Of a stretch of DNA of 64,000 nt, positions 42,780-54,034 are shown piece by piece (position 1 is the first letter of the stretch; the number at the start of each line of letters is the position of its first letter). Under the pieces are notes generated by a model that had not been told where the DNA came from, did not search any database, and worked only from the letters and a program-made list of their open reading frames with translations. Source of the stretch: Pseudonectria foliicola (lineage: Eukaryota; Ascomycota; Sordariomycetes; Hypocreales; Nectriaceae); the NCBI GenBank assembly GCA_003693505.1, contig QUZD01000078.1, forward strand, positions 1 to 64,000, in the 5' to 3' direction. A program made the translations under genes and the position numbers.

Positions 42780-45704
42780 CTTGAAGGATGTTGGGGTTTA
42801 AGTCTTGTGGTTGTTGGTGTTGGTGTTAATGATGTAGTAGAGTGTTGAAGACTTGGAGGAGTGTGGTAGGAATGAGATGCTGGAAGTAAAGGATGGACAC
42901 GCTGGGCTTTATATCATGAAGTTCATCACAGGCCGCGAGCTAGAATCTCAACGCAGATCGCCTGAGCTACCCCGACGATCATCTCGTAACCGCACATCGC
43001 CGTTCAGGGGAAAGCAATGGGCGATACCGCACGACAACCTCTGAGACTGTGCGCCTGACATCATTCATCCACCAGAAATGGGGCCAGCATGGGGCAATAC
43101 GAGATAAGTCTCATGCAAGCAGGGCTATGTGGCTATGTACATTGTACACAATCTGTACCATGTACAGTAGATGCCATGGAGACCCTGGAAACCCGGGCAG
43201 TTATGCAAAGTGCTGGATGCAACAGAGCATAGCTCTAGCCGAGGCTTTCTGGAACATACCAACGTCGGCAAAGGTGGAGCGAAGGCACAACGGCGAGCCA
43301 TGATTTGGCGCTGCGTTTGCGCGCCCCACATTGTTCAGCTGTTTCTACACCAGCTCACGTCATTGGGCCAAATTGCTTGACGTTGTGCCCTTCATAACCC
43401 TCACCTTGTTGCCGATCATTTCATAACTTCATTCGCCCCAGCCCCATTGACCAGGTACGTACCGTACATAGTAATGTACATAGCACTACTGTATAATGTC
43501 CGGAGGCTCCGTGATCAACGGCCCTTCCACGATCTATCACCCACCATCCCAGAGCTTATACTTTTAGTGTTTCCTACATATCGGTAATCTGCACTCAGAC
43601 AGCAATTGCCCCTTGATGCCAACGGAGAAAAGCATTCCGGCGGCGCCCCGTCGTGATGTGTAGCTACATGCCTACCTATAGAGCGAGAGCATATGCAATG
43701 TATTTTTGTCCCCGTATTCAGGACCTCGGCCAGGCCTAGACTGTGGAGTCCGGCTCAGTTTTGTCAATTCCGGGCTGTTGATAATGGATCTGGACCCTTC
43801 TATGCAGCACAATGTGTCATTCAGAATCATGTCGAGTAGCGTCGGATAGTCCGGTGTAGACCGCCGCTAAACAAGGCCAGCAAGTTATGAGTGAACGTGC
43901 CAACGCATCTGGTGCTCCGTAGACTAGATGCGCATCGAGACTTCCCGAAAGTAAAAATAGAAACTAGACTATGTATTTTCGCAAAGCTACCCCGTACAAT
44001 TAATTCACTCCTTCGTTACAACTGACTGTGCGCGCGTTGACAGGAAAACGTCATGCCATTCGTCGATGTACTGTATTCATGTCTCCTTGCATAGATCGCC
44101 GGCATACTATTGACTAACAGCAGCTCAACGGTGCAACACCCCCAACGCCCCGATGTCCACATTTGAGAGCACGTCTGCGATAGCGCGGCAAACAACGGTA
44201 CCATAGAGGCATGTTTACTCTGATGTATCTCCACAACAGCCCAATAATGCATCTGCTGAATGATCCATCATGTGTTGTCTCCTCGTATTGAGGCCACATG
44301 CCTGATTCGGTTGCAATTGAGGATCTTAAGGCTCCATAGTAGCACCTGGCTTCCCAGCATCGATTGTCCTGTTACAATCATACGATGAGATAGACGGAAA
44401 ACACGTGCATCGTCTCTCAGAATAGGTTAAAAAGGTAACGCAGCGCTGCGGAGTTTGTCACTTCGCAATCCAACCATAAATTTCTCACAATAATACCAAT
44501 GTTGCATAAGCACAGCATCATCCACTCGCTTCTTGTCATGTCATCTGGTAAGAATGGAGAGGATGCGGTGGCGACGTTACCAAACACCATGGGTAGTTCT
44601 ACGTCGGAATGCATCATGCTGCACAGGGAGGCCGCAAAATGGTCTGATTTCGCCACGGCACAGGCATCCTAACGGGCATCATTCCTTATACATGCATGCA
44701 CTGTGGCATTGTACTTTCTGCGTTTGGAAACAGGAAGGGCACCTTATGCATTTCTGTTTCTCAGCTCTCAAAGCGAGCAACATACACTCTAGTCGTTCAC
44801 GTCCAGTGTTGTTGCCAGGCGCATGCATACACTAGGCAGTACGGCTTTAGTACAGTAGTTATTGCGTTTCACAATTATAGAATTATCGATTCTTTGAAAG
44901 AATACGCTGGACACAGGATTATGAAGCTGAAAGTAATGCCCTCCAAAATATGGTGGAAAAAAAGAGGAGGCAAAGAGAAAGAAAGAAATAGACGCCGTAC
45001 TAGCAGCGAAGCGGCACTAGAACCAACGGCCCAACGCAGCTATGTGAAGTCTCAAGCAGCGAGAATACTAAAACAAACAAGACGAAATAGTGTTCCTTTC
45101 ACGAAAGGGGAAAGTTCATGTCTGCTTATGTCTGGGCATGGCTGGGCAAGTGAGGCGGGTTTGCATACTCGCCTGCGAGGCCCGACGTGCCCAAGGGGTG
45201 AGTTGCAACTACGCCGGTAATGCTATGATGGCAATTTCGACGCTAAATAGATTACAGTAGCGCATGTGGTCCTTTATCGTTCTTTGTCTCATACAAGATG
45301 CAAGCTATCTTCATGTTGGCCATCGTTTGCCATGGATATCTTTGAGTTTCTCAGGCTATAGCTGCTGCTCGCAGCTACCATGCACTATTGGCCTTTCCAA
45401 GTTGTTTCAAAGCCTGGTAGACTCTAAGCAACAGGTACATCGGTATTCTCAGGAGGTTGAAACGCCTGTCAAAGTAAGGTACTAGACTATTCAGGGCCCA
45501 ATGTCACGATGTAGAGCAAGGCATTTCATCACGTCCTTTTTGAACTTGGCAAGAACACCGAGTAAGTGAAGATTCACCAGCATATATTAACATGGGGGTA
45601 CTGTTTGTTCCATTTCCAGGCATGAATCAGTCACAGTTTTCCCAGAATCTCTCCTCTAAAGATACCACTGCATATCGCCAATCATTGTTCAACAAAGTGC
45701 TAGT
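42780..45704. other. Intergenic, nothing recognised
   Basis: The first 150 bp contain the PhiA-like promoter (TATA at 42907-42913). The rest, including gtacatg-type palindromic patches near 43135-43170 and 43450-43490, shows no supportable gene on either strand. Confidence 0.55.
42907..42913 (-). promoter_or_regulatory. TATA box of the PhiA-like gene
   Basis: TATAAAG on the minus strand about 130 bp upstream of the start codon, a normal distance in a highly expressed fungal gene. Confidence 0.5.
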
Positions 45705-46697
45705 TTACAGGCTCAGAGTGTTACCGGCCTTTCCGACAACGGCACCCTGGACACTGCCGCTGCCAACAAGGGAGTACTTGTAAGGGACAGTAAAAGCGTT
45801 GCCCTTGGGAGCATCGTTGGTGCTGCCTCCCAGGTCGACATCCTTGACCGCTGCCGAGCCCTTGGTAGGGGAGTCGAGGCTGGTGATCGCGTTCTTGACG
45901 TCAACAAACTTGGTCGACTCAACCAGAACCTGAGCACCCATACGAGTGTTGACGCCAGAGGTGGGGACAGTGGAATAGTAGTTGTTGTAGATGTGAGCAG
46001 TTCCAAAGCGGACAGAAGGAGCACGCGAGCCGACGTTAGACCAGTGGTTGTTGGCGTAAGTGACGTGGAGCTTTCCAGTATCCTCGCCCTTGTTCTTATC
46101 AGAATGACCAACAAGAGAGGCCTTGAAGTGATCGTGGATGTGGGAGTTGGAGACCGTGACCCAGTCCGCACCGTGCGTAACGTCGAGCAGACCGTCATAG
46201 TAGTCCTTATCGTGGGAGAGATCAGAGGAGAGATCAACGTGGTCGATCCAGACGTTAGTGGAAGCATCAATGCCGATAGCATCGCCAGTCTTGGCAACGA
46301 CCTTGGTGAGGGCAATGTTGCGGATGATGACGTTCTTGACTCGTCTGACGTGGAGGGCAATGCCATTCAGAGAGGCGCCCTTGGTACCGATAATGGTCTT
46401 GTCAGAGCCGACGCGAACCTTGGCAGCACCAGAGATCTGGCCGTTGACAACAATGACCGTAGGTCCATCCGCCTTGGCGGCGGCACTGAACTCGGCCAGA
46501 GATGAGACGGTGGTAGTAGTGCCACCGGCACCACCAGTGGTTCCGCCGTTTGTGCTGGCATAGCCAATGTTGCAAGCGTCGGTGATGGTAGCACGCTTGG
46601 CAATGGAGTGGTCGGCTCTCTTGTCGACAGTTGGGGTAGGACTGGCAATAGCAGTGCCGACGAGGGCAGCCAGGGAGGAGAACTGAGAGAACTTCAT
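45705..46697 (-). CDS. Pectate lyase, PL1 family
   Basis: A single frame of 330 aa. Signal peptide 1-19, then a short propeptide with K-R sites at 26-27 and 34-35 suited to Kex2. The parallel beta-helix region carries the family motif W-I-D-H at 150-153, the calcium-site acidic residues in D-K-D-Y-Y-D-G-L-L-D (163-172), and the catalytic segment S-R-A-P-S-V-R-F-G with Arg225/Arg230. It cleaves polygalacturonate by calcium-dependent beta-elimination outside the cell. With the AA9 enzyme 5.5 kb away, it suggests plant-biomass or plant-tissue degradation. Confidence 0.95.
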   Translation of the reverse strand: MKFSQFSSLAALVGTAIASPTPTVDKRADHSIAKRATITDACNIGYASTNGGTTGGAGGTTTTVSSLAEFSAAAKADGPTVIVVNGQISGAAKVRVGSDKTIIGTKGASLNGIALHVRRVKNVIIRNIALTKVVAKTGDAIGIDASTNVWIDHVDLSSDLSHDKDYYDGLLDVTHGADWVTVSNSHIHDHFKASLVGHSDKNKGEDTGKLHVTYANNHWSNVGSRAPSVRFGTAHIYNNYYSTVPTSGVNTRMGAQVLVESTKFVDVKNAITSLDSPTKGSAAVKDVDLGGSTNDAPKGNAFTVPYKYSLVGSGSVQGAVVGKAGNTLSL

Positions 46698-48022
46698 GGT
46701 GAAAAGATGATCACTTGTTAAGAAAGGTGGTTAAAATGAGAGATGATTCGAGATGCTGGAACCAGTCCAAGCGCAAGAGAGTATAAGAAAGAAGAGATTG
46801 AAATGAGTAGACTAGGAGATTAAGAAGAAACAGTGTGTACAGAGCTAAGGGAGTCTATAATTTATCAAACGACCTCGACGCTCTTATATGCTCTCCCATC
46901 ACCCTTATACAATCCTAGTCGGTCCCGGTAATTAGGACACTGAATGACAAGCTGACAGCTGCATCCCAATTAAGGAGACGTAGTGGGCCGTCACATTTGA
47001 GCTTCCCCATGCCGAGAAGGGAGTCCATAGGGCAGTAAAACTTGCACGAATCAGACGCCATTTTAGCCTCTTGGAGAAACCAAAGCCGTATGGCTTCTAA
47101 CCTTTGTCGTGTTGAGCGCCGGAGAGAATGTGGGGCTAATGGAACCTCTCTCAATCTTTCTTCGCTGGATGAAACAAGGACAGGGGTTGGTAAGCCGGGA
47201 TGAAGTTTCAGAGGTTCACGCTGCTAGGGTCTGGCGCGCTGCTCCGTGACATATCATGGCGGGGGAGAAGTTTTCCCGGGGCTAATTGCTCAAATCCATC
47301 AATAACGTAACCCTCGGATGACGAAAGCAATCACAACGTCTACTGCTAGAGACGATGAGCACGCGTTTTTACCGCAAGTGGCTGGGGAGGTCGATGGTCC
47401 GAGAAAAGTTGTACATACGAAAACGAGAAGCTCGTTTCAGTGTCCCAGCTGTTCTCAAGGGGCGCCCAAGCGCCCCGTGGAACCTGGTTCTCGCGCCAGT
47501 CATTGTTGAGCAAGCCCCTTGGTTGTAAGTGGAAAAGCGCGCATCGCGACAAGACTCCAACGAACCTACATGCGTACCAGATCACAACATGAATGATTGG
47601 CAAATGACTTGTTGATGTCTGATAATGACCAGGACGACGAGATTGTATGGGTCATTGGGATCTGGTTTGTACACACTCGAGGTGGATGCCATGCAACAGG
47701 GGTAAATGCCACTAGTTGCAAGCATACTCTTAACCTTCATTCGTTCGTTGGAGACCCCTTGATACTTCACAAAACAAAAAGCGGTCCTCAACAAGACATT
47801 CCCTTCAAAGCGGGACTCATGTTCTTCCTTGATCATGCCTAATACACAGGAATTTCCTTCTAGAGTTGCGATAGTCGGGCGGAGCAAATAATAGAGAAAC
47901 ACTGCATTGGCTTCTTAGCTTTCATCTTTCCAAGTGACGCGCCACGCTGTTTGCAAGGTGCACGGGCGCAACTGCTACAAAAAAGATGACAGCTTCGCGA
48001 CCCCAAGGCCATGGGATGTCCC
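46698..48022. other. Intergenic, nothing recognised
   Basis: The promoter of the pectate lyase on the left and the 3' flank of the PEBP gene on the right; only short chance frames between. Confidence 0.6.
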
Positions 48023-48755
48023 TCATTCCTGCCATCCGTCACCAACCCCCCTCATCCAATTGAGGCCGACGAGGTGCAAACCGTATTTATCAATGAAGGC
48101 TGCGGCATCAAATGATCGTCTTTGCACAAACTCTTCGCCTCCAACGTCATCCTTTGACAAGTTAAAGTTGGCGGGCTCACGAAATAGAAGGAAGAGATAC
48201 CGGTGAGGCTTAGAGCTACCCAGACATATTTAGTGAATGCTTTTTGAGAAACCTTGGCATGACCCTCATAGAGTTTCTCGCAGTCAATCTATTGGGATGT
48301 GAAACCAGAGAAGAAACGTACTCGTCTTTGGGGCCTGGACCTAGATACTGTGTTAAAGTAGTACATTCGTCATTTCCCTGTGGACGGAGACCGGAAAGAA
48401 CCCAATGACGCCAGAATGCAAACTTGGGGTCGTCTGGAGTAGGGGCGTCTGGGTCGATCAACATGAGACTATATGAGGCCCCGTGAGGATTTTCAGCCTA
48501 GGATAGTATCAGCAGTAATTCAAACCAAGGTGACTAGTTTCGAATGACCTCTGGCGAGAAACTAATCTCTGGCGCCGTCTTGCATTCCGAGGTCCGGAAT
48601 AGGTTGCCAAGACTAACAGCCTTTCCACCAAAGGAAACTTCTAGTTTCGTTACAGGTTTGAATCTAGGGGGGATGATGCCCTTTGCTGATCCGGGAAAAA
48701 GGTTGTTTTGCTCAAGGGATTGCTGTGTAGCGTCGGCCAACTCGTTGAGGGTCAT
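48023..48755 (-). CDS. Phosphatidylethanolamine-binding protein family (PEBP)
   Basis: Three exons (48755-48549, 48497-48322, 48215-48023) join in phase to 191 aa. The first donor is GTCATT (weak) and the second GTACGT; both acceptors are TAG. The product has the full PEBP signature: A-P-E-I-S-F, N-P-H-G-A-S-Y-S-L, D-P-D-A-P-T-P-D-D-P, F-W-R-H-W-V, G-P-G-P-K-D-D-S-K-P-H-R-Y-L-F, and the C-terminal G-L-H-L-V-G-L-N-W-M. In fungi this family includes carboxypeptidase Y inhibitors and lipid/nucleotide-binding proteins. The start at 48755 is the first ATG in frame. An upstream mini-exon beginning at about 48863 with a hydrophobic M-W-L-L-L-L run could instead supply a signal peptide, so secretion is open. 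Confidence 0.85.
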
Positions 48756-49367
48756 TTCGCAACTAATCTGCAGATCAACCAATGTGCGGAAAGCCAGAAT
48801 GTCAGTTGTTTTGAGAGGCTCTGCTACCACAAGAAGACTTGTACCAACAAGAGTAACCACATTGCTGGATCGTATATAATAAGTAGTCTAGTTGCGCCAT
48901 GGCCTGATGGAATGAACATGTTCCCAGGTTGGTGGAAAAAACCCCCACGATCCTCCGTTGATGAGATGATGGATGAGCGTGGGGTAAGATGCGGGGTATT
49001 GGGATGTGAATGGGTGGTGCAGCGAGTCAACAAGAAGCGCGGTTCACTTAATCTGGGGGCATGCCTTGCTTGGCGAGGAACTGTGCTTGGGTTACATCCT
49101 CGAAGTATTTTAGATTCAAACCATTTACTCGGGGTAGTGAGCCAGTGAAGCAAACACATATGCAAAGCGTCAGGTGGTTGTAATTTCATATTTTCCTTCA
49201 TTATGTACGATCATTGCTATCATATATACTAGATGAACAAGTAGTTTAATGAGACATCATGATTCCCATCAGCGGCCGTGGCCGGTTTGTGATTGCATCC
49301 TCCCACTCAAATGTGCCATACGCTTCCAAATGCCATTGATAAAAACAAACAGAGACTATTACCAACC
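48756..49367. other. Intergenic between PEBP and HRQ genes
   Basis: About 0.6 kb holding the PEBP promoter and the 3' flank of the HRQ-family gene. It may include a short first exon of the PEBP gene near 48863; otherwise empty. Confidence 0.55.
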
Positions 49368-50594
49368 CTACCAAGGGTATTTTCTAATCTCTTCTTCCTT
49401 TTCCAACTGTAGGCCATTGTCAAGCTGCTTCTGGTGCTCGTTGTCGAGATACTCCAGAAGAACCTTTCCATACTTCTCCCTGCCCTTGTAGTTGGCGACG
49501 GTGTCATCCCAACTTCGGATCGCACTTGCCAAACGTCCTGGCACATAGTCCTCCTTGACAAGGTCGGTGATGGGGTGGAAGTAGGTACGGATAGTGAAGC
49601 AGATGGCACCCGACTTGGGAAGTCGGCGGAGGGACTGTCTCTCTGAGCGGAAGAAGTGGTTCTCAATGGCCTTGTCCTTCTCTGCGGTGCTCCAGCTCAC
49701 AACCTTGGCATCCTCGTCTCCGATACTCCATGACCAGGGCAGTGAGTCGTCAACCTGGATGAAGTAGTTGTTGCGGCTGTAGATGGACTCAGGTCGGAGG
49801 CGCTTGAAGAACTTCATCATGCCCGTCTCGAGCTTCTCCTTGAAGTGAGGGACGTGACCCGATGTGTGAATCTTCTCCATGGACATGCCATACTTGTCGG
49901 ATAGCCTCCAGAAACCAGCCAACAAAACGGCACCAGCGAGGAGGTAGTATTGGCCGTCTGGCCTCTCGAGCAACAGAGCCAGGTCGTCTTGCACGAGCTT
50001 GGCACAGATCTCCATGGGGTCTACGCCAAGAGGCTTCTGGACAATGTTGAAGGACTCGCCGGTGTGAAGGTTGTCGATGCCAACAGGGGTCCGCTTGAAC
50101 ATGGACGGGTATCGGGAAGGCAGATAGTCGGTCAACTCCTGGAGAAGCTCCATAGCTGCCGGATAGGCATCGGGATGCGTCTTGACACACTTGTCGCCTC
50201 GCTCTTCAATGCGGGCTACCTTGTCGGCGTGGTACTTGTCAAAGTGGTTGTCCAACTCGATCCACTCTTCGGGCTGAACGGTACGGAGACCCATGGTGAC
50301 ATTGTACTTGGGTCCGTAACGGAAGGCCCGGTACGGCAACGGCTTTGTTTTCTCGACCGACCAGCCCGGGTAAGGAGAAGGGGTGGGCATCTTGTACGTT
50401 GAAGGTTGCGAGTTGCTCCGGACGCCATCGTCGGTACTCGTCTTGCTGTCGCTGGCACGCCTCTGCTGGCGAGAGAGTCGCGCGGCGGTGCTACTCCTGA
50501 CACGAACATAGTAGATGATGCTCGAGGCAATGAAGAGGAATGCAATAGGTAAAAGGGCCCCGTGATAAGGGGTAATTTCAAGTATGAAACCCAT
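49368..50594 (-). CDS. HRQ/DUF3445 family protein, paralogue 1
   Basis: A single exon; the ATG at 50594 gives 408 aa. A membrane anchor lies at about residues 13-30 (A-L-L-P-I-A-F-L-F-I-A-S-S-I-I-Y-Y), followed by a basic/Ser-rich linker and the DUF3445 domain. The domain includes Y-R-P/A-F-R-Y-G, M-G-L-R, W-I-E-L-D and S-E-R-Q-S-L-R-R-L-P-K-S-G near 317-329, then C-F-T-I-R-T-Y. The bacterial relative is the alpha subunit of haem-dependent oxidative N-demethylase, which removes methyl groups from secondary amines. The fungal function is not established to my knowledge. It shares a 629-bp divergent promoter with the cupin gene. Strong codon bias suggests substantial expression. Confidence 0.85.
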   Translation of the reverse strand: MGFILEITPYHGALLPIAFLFIASSIIYYVRVRSSTAARLSRQQRRASDSKTSTDDGVRSNSQPSTYKMPTPSPYPGWSVEKTKPLPYRAFRYGPKYNVTMGLRTVQPEEWIELDNHFDKYHADKVARIEERGDKCVKTHPDAYPAAMELLQELTDYLPSRYPSMFKRTPVGIDNLHTGESFNIVQKPLGVDPMEICAKLVQDDLALLLERPDGQYYLLAGAVLLAGFWRLSDKYGMSMEKIHTSGHVPHFKEKLETGMMKFFKRLRPESIYSRNNYFIQVDDSLPWSWSIGDEDAKVVSWSTAEKDKAIENHFFRSERQSLRRLPKSGAICFTIRTYFHPITDLVKEDYVPGRLASAIRSWDDTVANYKGREKYGKVLLEYLDNEHQKQLDNGLQLEKEEEIRKYPW

Positions 50595-51223
50595 GGTGAG
50601 TGTTGAGAATTGTATTGAGTTTGATGTGAGCTGTAGAGTACTCTGAGTTGATGAGAAGACAAGCAAGTCTATTTTTGAAGCCGCCCAAGCCTTCATTATT
50701 ATGCATTCATCCTCCCGCCAAGGAGGCAAAAATTACTGATTCCAGTCACTTACAAGCCGCTCCCTTAGCTCGATCGACAGTTATCGATGGTATCGACGCA
50801 TCTACGTATCTATTCTGCCCTTCTGATCTACCCCGCAAATTCCGGGGACCATGGCCTAAATAGGCAATGCAAGCCTATCTTTGCGCGGAGGGGGAACGGG
50901 TCCCGATAAAGATTGGTGGCGGGGAATCTTATCACTAGCAGCTCGATAGCCGGGAACCATGACGGAATGAGGAAGAACAAGGCGCGAGTTCGGAATGGGA
51001 AATGGAGAAGATGGGGATGTTGCGATGCATCACGACATGTGCGGCGCATGATCGGAACTTGTCAAAGCATCTATTTATATGAAGACGCGGAGGCTGTCTT
51101 AGCACGTTCTATCCCTCATCGTTCCATCCATTAGTCTTCATCCCAGACCTACCTACAACTCCAAAACAACCAACCAACCAATCAATCAACAAACAAACAT
51201 CCCTACCCCTCAAAACCGCAACC
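50595..51223. promoter_or_regulatory. Divergent promoter, HRQ1 and cupin genes
   Basis: 629 bp between two start codons on opposite strands. It contains the GC palindrome at 50831-50847, a TATA-like tatttatat at 51072-51080 about 145 bp before the cupin ATG, and a CA-rich, uninterrupted leader (51140-51223) typical of highly expressed fungal genes. Confidence 0.6.
50831..50847. promoter_or_regulatory. Palindrome CCCCG-N7-CGGGG
   Basis: An inverted repeat with CCG and CGG triplets spaced seven bases apart in everted orientation, the kind of site bound by Zn2Cys6 dimers. Two such regulators lie within 5 kb. Binding is inference. Confidence 0.4.
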
Positions 51224-51583
51224 ATGAGCGCCGTTCCCTTCAAGGTCTTCCCCAAGGCTCAGTCCGAGTTCAAGATTCCCCTCCTCACCGGCGACAACGT
51301 CTTCCTCGGCGATGTTGACACCATCGAGACCGTCCAGGACAAGCCCATCTCTGCTGGCCTCTTCAGACTCAACAAGGGCGAGCCCTTGACCTACACCTAC
51401 AAGTACGACGAGTACAAGATCATCCTCGAGGGTGACTTCACTCTCAAGGACGAGACTGGCCAGACTGCCACCGCCACCCCCGGTGACATCGTTCTCCTGC
51501 CCAAGGGAACCACGATCACCTTCTCCTCTTCCAACACTGGCCTGGCCTTCTACGTCGGCCAGCGCAAGTACAACGACTTTTAA
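51224..51583 (+). CDS. EutQ-like single-domain cupin
   Basis: A single exon of 119 aa, a complete small cupin. The barrel motif runs Y-K-Y-D-E-Y-K-I-I-L-E-G (about 57-68), then G-D-I-V-L-L-P-K-G-T (about 87-96), as in EutQ-type ethanolamine-utilisation cupins. Bacterial EutQ is longer and has been tied to acetate kinase activity; this protein holds only the cupin. The metal-binding histidines of classical cupins are not seen (Tyr/Asp/Glu instead). Codon choice is extremely biased to C-ending optimal codons and the leader is CA-rich, so the gene should be highly expressed. It may bind or isomerise a small amine- or sugar-type ligand; the ligand is unknown. Confidence 0.85.
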   Translation: MSAVPFKVFPKAQSEFKIPLLTGDNVFLGDVDTIETVQDKPISAGLFRLNKGEPLTYTYKYDEYKIILEGDFTLKDETGQTATATPGDIVLLPKGTTITFSSSNTGLAFYVGQRKYNDF

Positions 51584-51939
51584 GCAAGCGGCACGTGTCT
51601 GTTATGAATCATAGAGCGGGTTTTCAGGTCAAGGTGCAAAGAATTCCATAGAGGTCTGCGATATCATCTTAAATGACTTGAGGCACATGAATAAATAACG
51701 TTAAATGTTCCAATGTCTTCTTCGTCTTTTGTAGTGATCAATAATTTTCGTAATGAAACAGTTTAAGAGCTACATTAAGTTGAGGTCTTGACTCACGTAA
51801 GTAAGAGTGTTGGATATATGCGCGGTCAACTAAATGATGCTTCAACATCACTCAACAACCAATGAATCCAATCAGACAGTCCCATGACTCGTGAGGCTTC
51901 AATTCATACACGTTGTTTAAAATACAATTTTTGTCCACC
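51584..51939. other. Convergent 3' intergenic region
   Basis: 356 bp between the cupin and regulator 1 stops; AT-rich 3' UTR-like sequence, no gene. Confidence 0.7.
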
Positions 51940-54034
51940 TCACCCAAACATCGACCGTAAGTTTTTATCCTCCATCACATCAACCCAGTGGACTCCAGCG
52001 GCGCCGGGTAAGTCATTATCGTAAGCGTCCCAGATCGCCTGCACAAGCTCCTTGGCCACTAGGACGGGCTTTGGCGGTAGGCTGTTTTCAAGCGTGCCAA
52101 GTCGCCCCATGATGAAATGGCGGGCGTTGCTCACCTCCAGTGACATCTGCGATATCACACCCGGAACTAGGCTGCCTGATATGCTGCTGCTGCCGACAGA
52201 ATCGGGTGAACCATGACTAAGCGCTTCTATATCGTCTGGGATAGCCAGTGAGTCGACTGCAGATGCTGTGTCGTATCTGAGGCCTGTTGCGGCAGAGATG
52301 TACAAGAGTGGCTGTATCACACGACTCCCAGAAGAAGGCGGGATGTGCTCGAGCAGTCTTACCAGACGGAGGCTGAGAGGAATGACCCACTCCTCCCAGG
52401 GAACCTGACCGCCGTCCCAGCTGACGGTGTTCATAGGCAAGCGTAGAGATACCAGGCTGGGGAAAGTCTGGTATAGTTGAAGCAGGGAGGCGAGCTGGTA
52501 CGCTTCCGCAACTCGAGCAAGATGTAGCCACGGAGTTCGGTCGTCACCAGTGTCGTTTATGTGGTGAGTCGAAGGAAAGTCCAGCTCGAGGAGTCTTTCT
52601 TCTAAACGTTGCGCCTCGTGCATCTCCTGCAAGGGGGTGTCAAATGGTCCCGACCAACCCCCTTGTTGCCTCAACTTGCGGCGGAAACCCCTGCAGAGTC
52701 TCATAGTTCTAGCAAAGAGGCGAGAGGTGAGTGCGGAGACGCCAGTCCAAGGGTGTAACGAGCCATCGACAACACCCTTTCGGCTCTTCTTCCGCTCTTC
52801 GAAATGATAGGGTGTGCCATTCTCTGTGTCAGAGAACGGATCGCCTTGGCTGACTACGGCGAGCAGCATCTCACAGTAGGCCATGCTCTTGTTGAAGTAG
52901 GACAGGGTTCGTCGGTCCTCGTCGTGGAAAGCCGACACTTGACGGTTCAGACGCTGAATAAGGAGCTTGGCCTCCTTGAAGAAGGGCACTCCAAGCTGCC
53001 TGGCATCGATCCAGCAGACTGTAGTTCCCATGCAGAATAGTGAAAAGAGAAGGCCAGTAGGCACCGTGTCCAGGTATGACCGGCTCCTAACAGCTTGGAC
53101 TTCGGATTGGATCGACTCGGTCGCCGTCTGCATGAGCCGCAGTGCAGGGTGTCGCATGTGAGGAAGCCTTGTTGACAGGAACGCTGCTGACATGCTTTGT
53201 AGAGCGCCAAATACGGCCCCCGAGTCGTGCCACAATTCTCTTGCCAGCTTTCGATTCATGTTTGTGCCTGAATCGAATCCCGACCATGCGGGACAGACTT
53301 GATCGAACCAGTTGCTGATGAGAAGTGAGGAGGTGTCCATGAGAGGAACGAGGCTGGTGAATGTTGGCTCGTTGGAGAACTGTTGTGTTGAGATCAAGGT
53401 TAGGGCAGCTACGTCTTGCTCAGGCTCTTGGTGTATTGGCGTGAATACTTCCGCCGTTGATTGTGAAGGTGTGGGAGGTGTGGGGAGGGCGACAGCGACA
53501 GCGACATTGTCAGTGCCAGGGAACGAAGATGCTGAAATTTCACTGCGAAATGCGCTGCTCGAGCCTGAAGAAGAGGAAGATAGGCGGCGATCTTGCACCC
53601 TGGGGAGTTCTTCATTGCGTTGTTGTAGTAGTTGTTGTTCCTGTTGTTGTTCTTGCCGTTGGGGAATTCGGGACTTTGGTGGACTGCTCGCGACAACTTC
53701 TGCTACGGGGCTCGTCTGGGCGAGGTCTAGAGGCACGTTGACGTTGCTGAGAGATGGCTGATGCTTGAATGACCACTTAAACTCGCGCCAATACCCGCCG
53801 CATTTGATGCCTTTGCGCGTGCAACTCCGGCATTCTGGCCTCGCCTCGTCGCATTTCGTCTGGGTTGTCCCGTGTCAGTTCCGTCTTCTTCTTCTCTAAC
53901 GAGAGGCTGTGGAATGTCCATACGTGTTTGGCCTTGCAGGTGACGCATCCCGAGCGAGATCGTGGGTTGGTATCGGCTCGGGGCTTGTGAGATGCGCGGC
54001 TCTTGGTTACTTTGTCCTGCCTTTTGCTCGGCAT
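51940..54034 (-). CDS. Zn2Cys6 transcription factor, paralogue 1
   Basis: Two exons (54034-53924, 53859-51940) give 676 aa; the 64-nt intron splits the zinc cluster. The binuclear cluster cysteines are C30, C33, C40, C47, C50 and C57 (C-x2-C-x6-C-x6-C-x2-C-x6-C), preceded by a basic stretch. A Gln/Glu-rich low-complexity tract follows near residue 90, then a Fungal_trans_2-type regulatory region with W-H-D-S-G-A-V-F-G-A-L-Q-S-M-S-A and H-P-W-T-G-V. The large exon is open further upstream but the cluster requires exon 1. It is convergent with the cupin, divergent from a paralogous regulator, and a likely regulator of the local HRQ/cupin genes. Confidence 0.9.

Noticed and set aside
44696..45220. 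174-codon plus-strand frame
   Set aside because: Composition changes along its length, there is a basic low-complexity stretch, and no family is recognisable; judged a chance frame.
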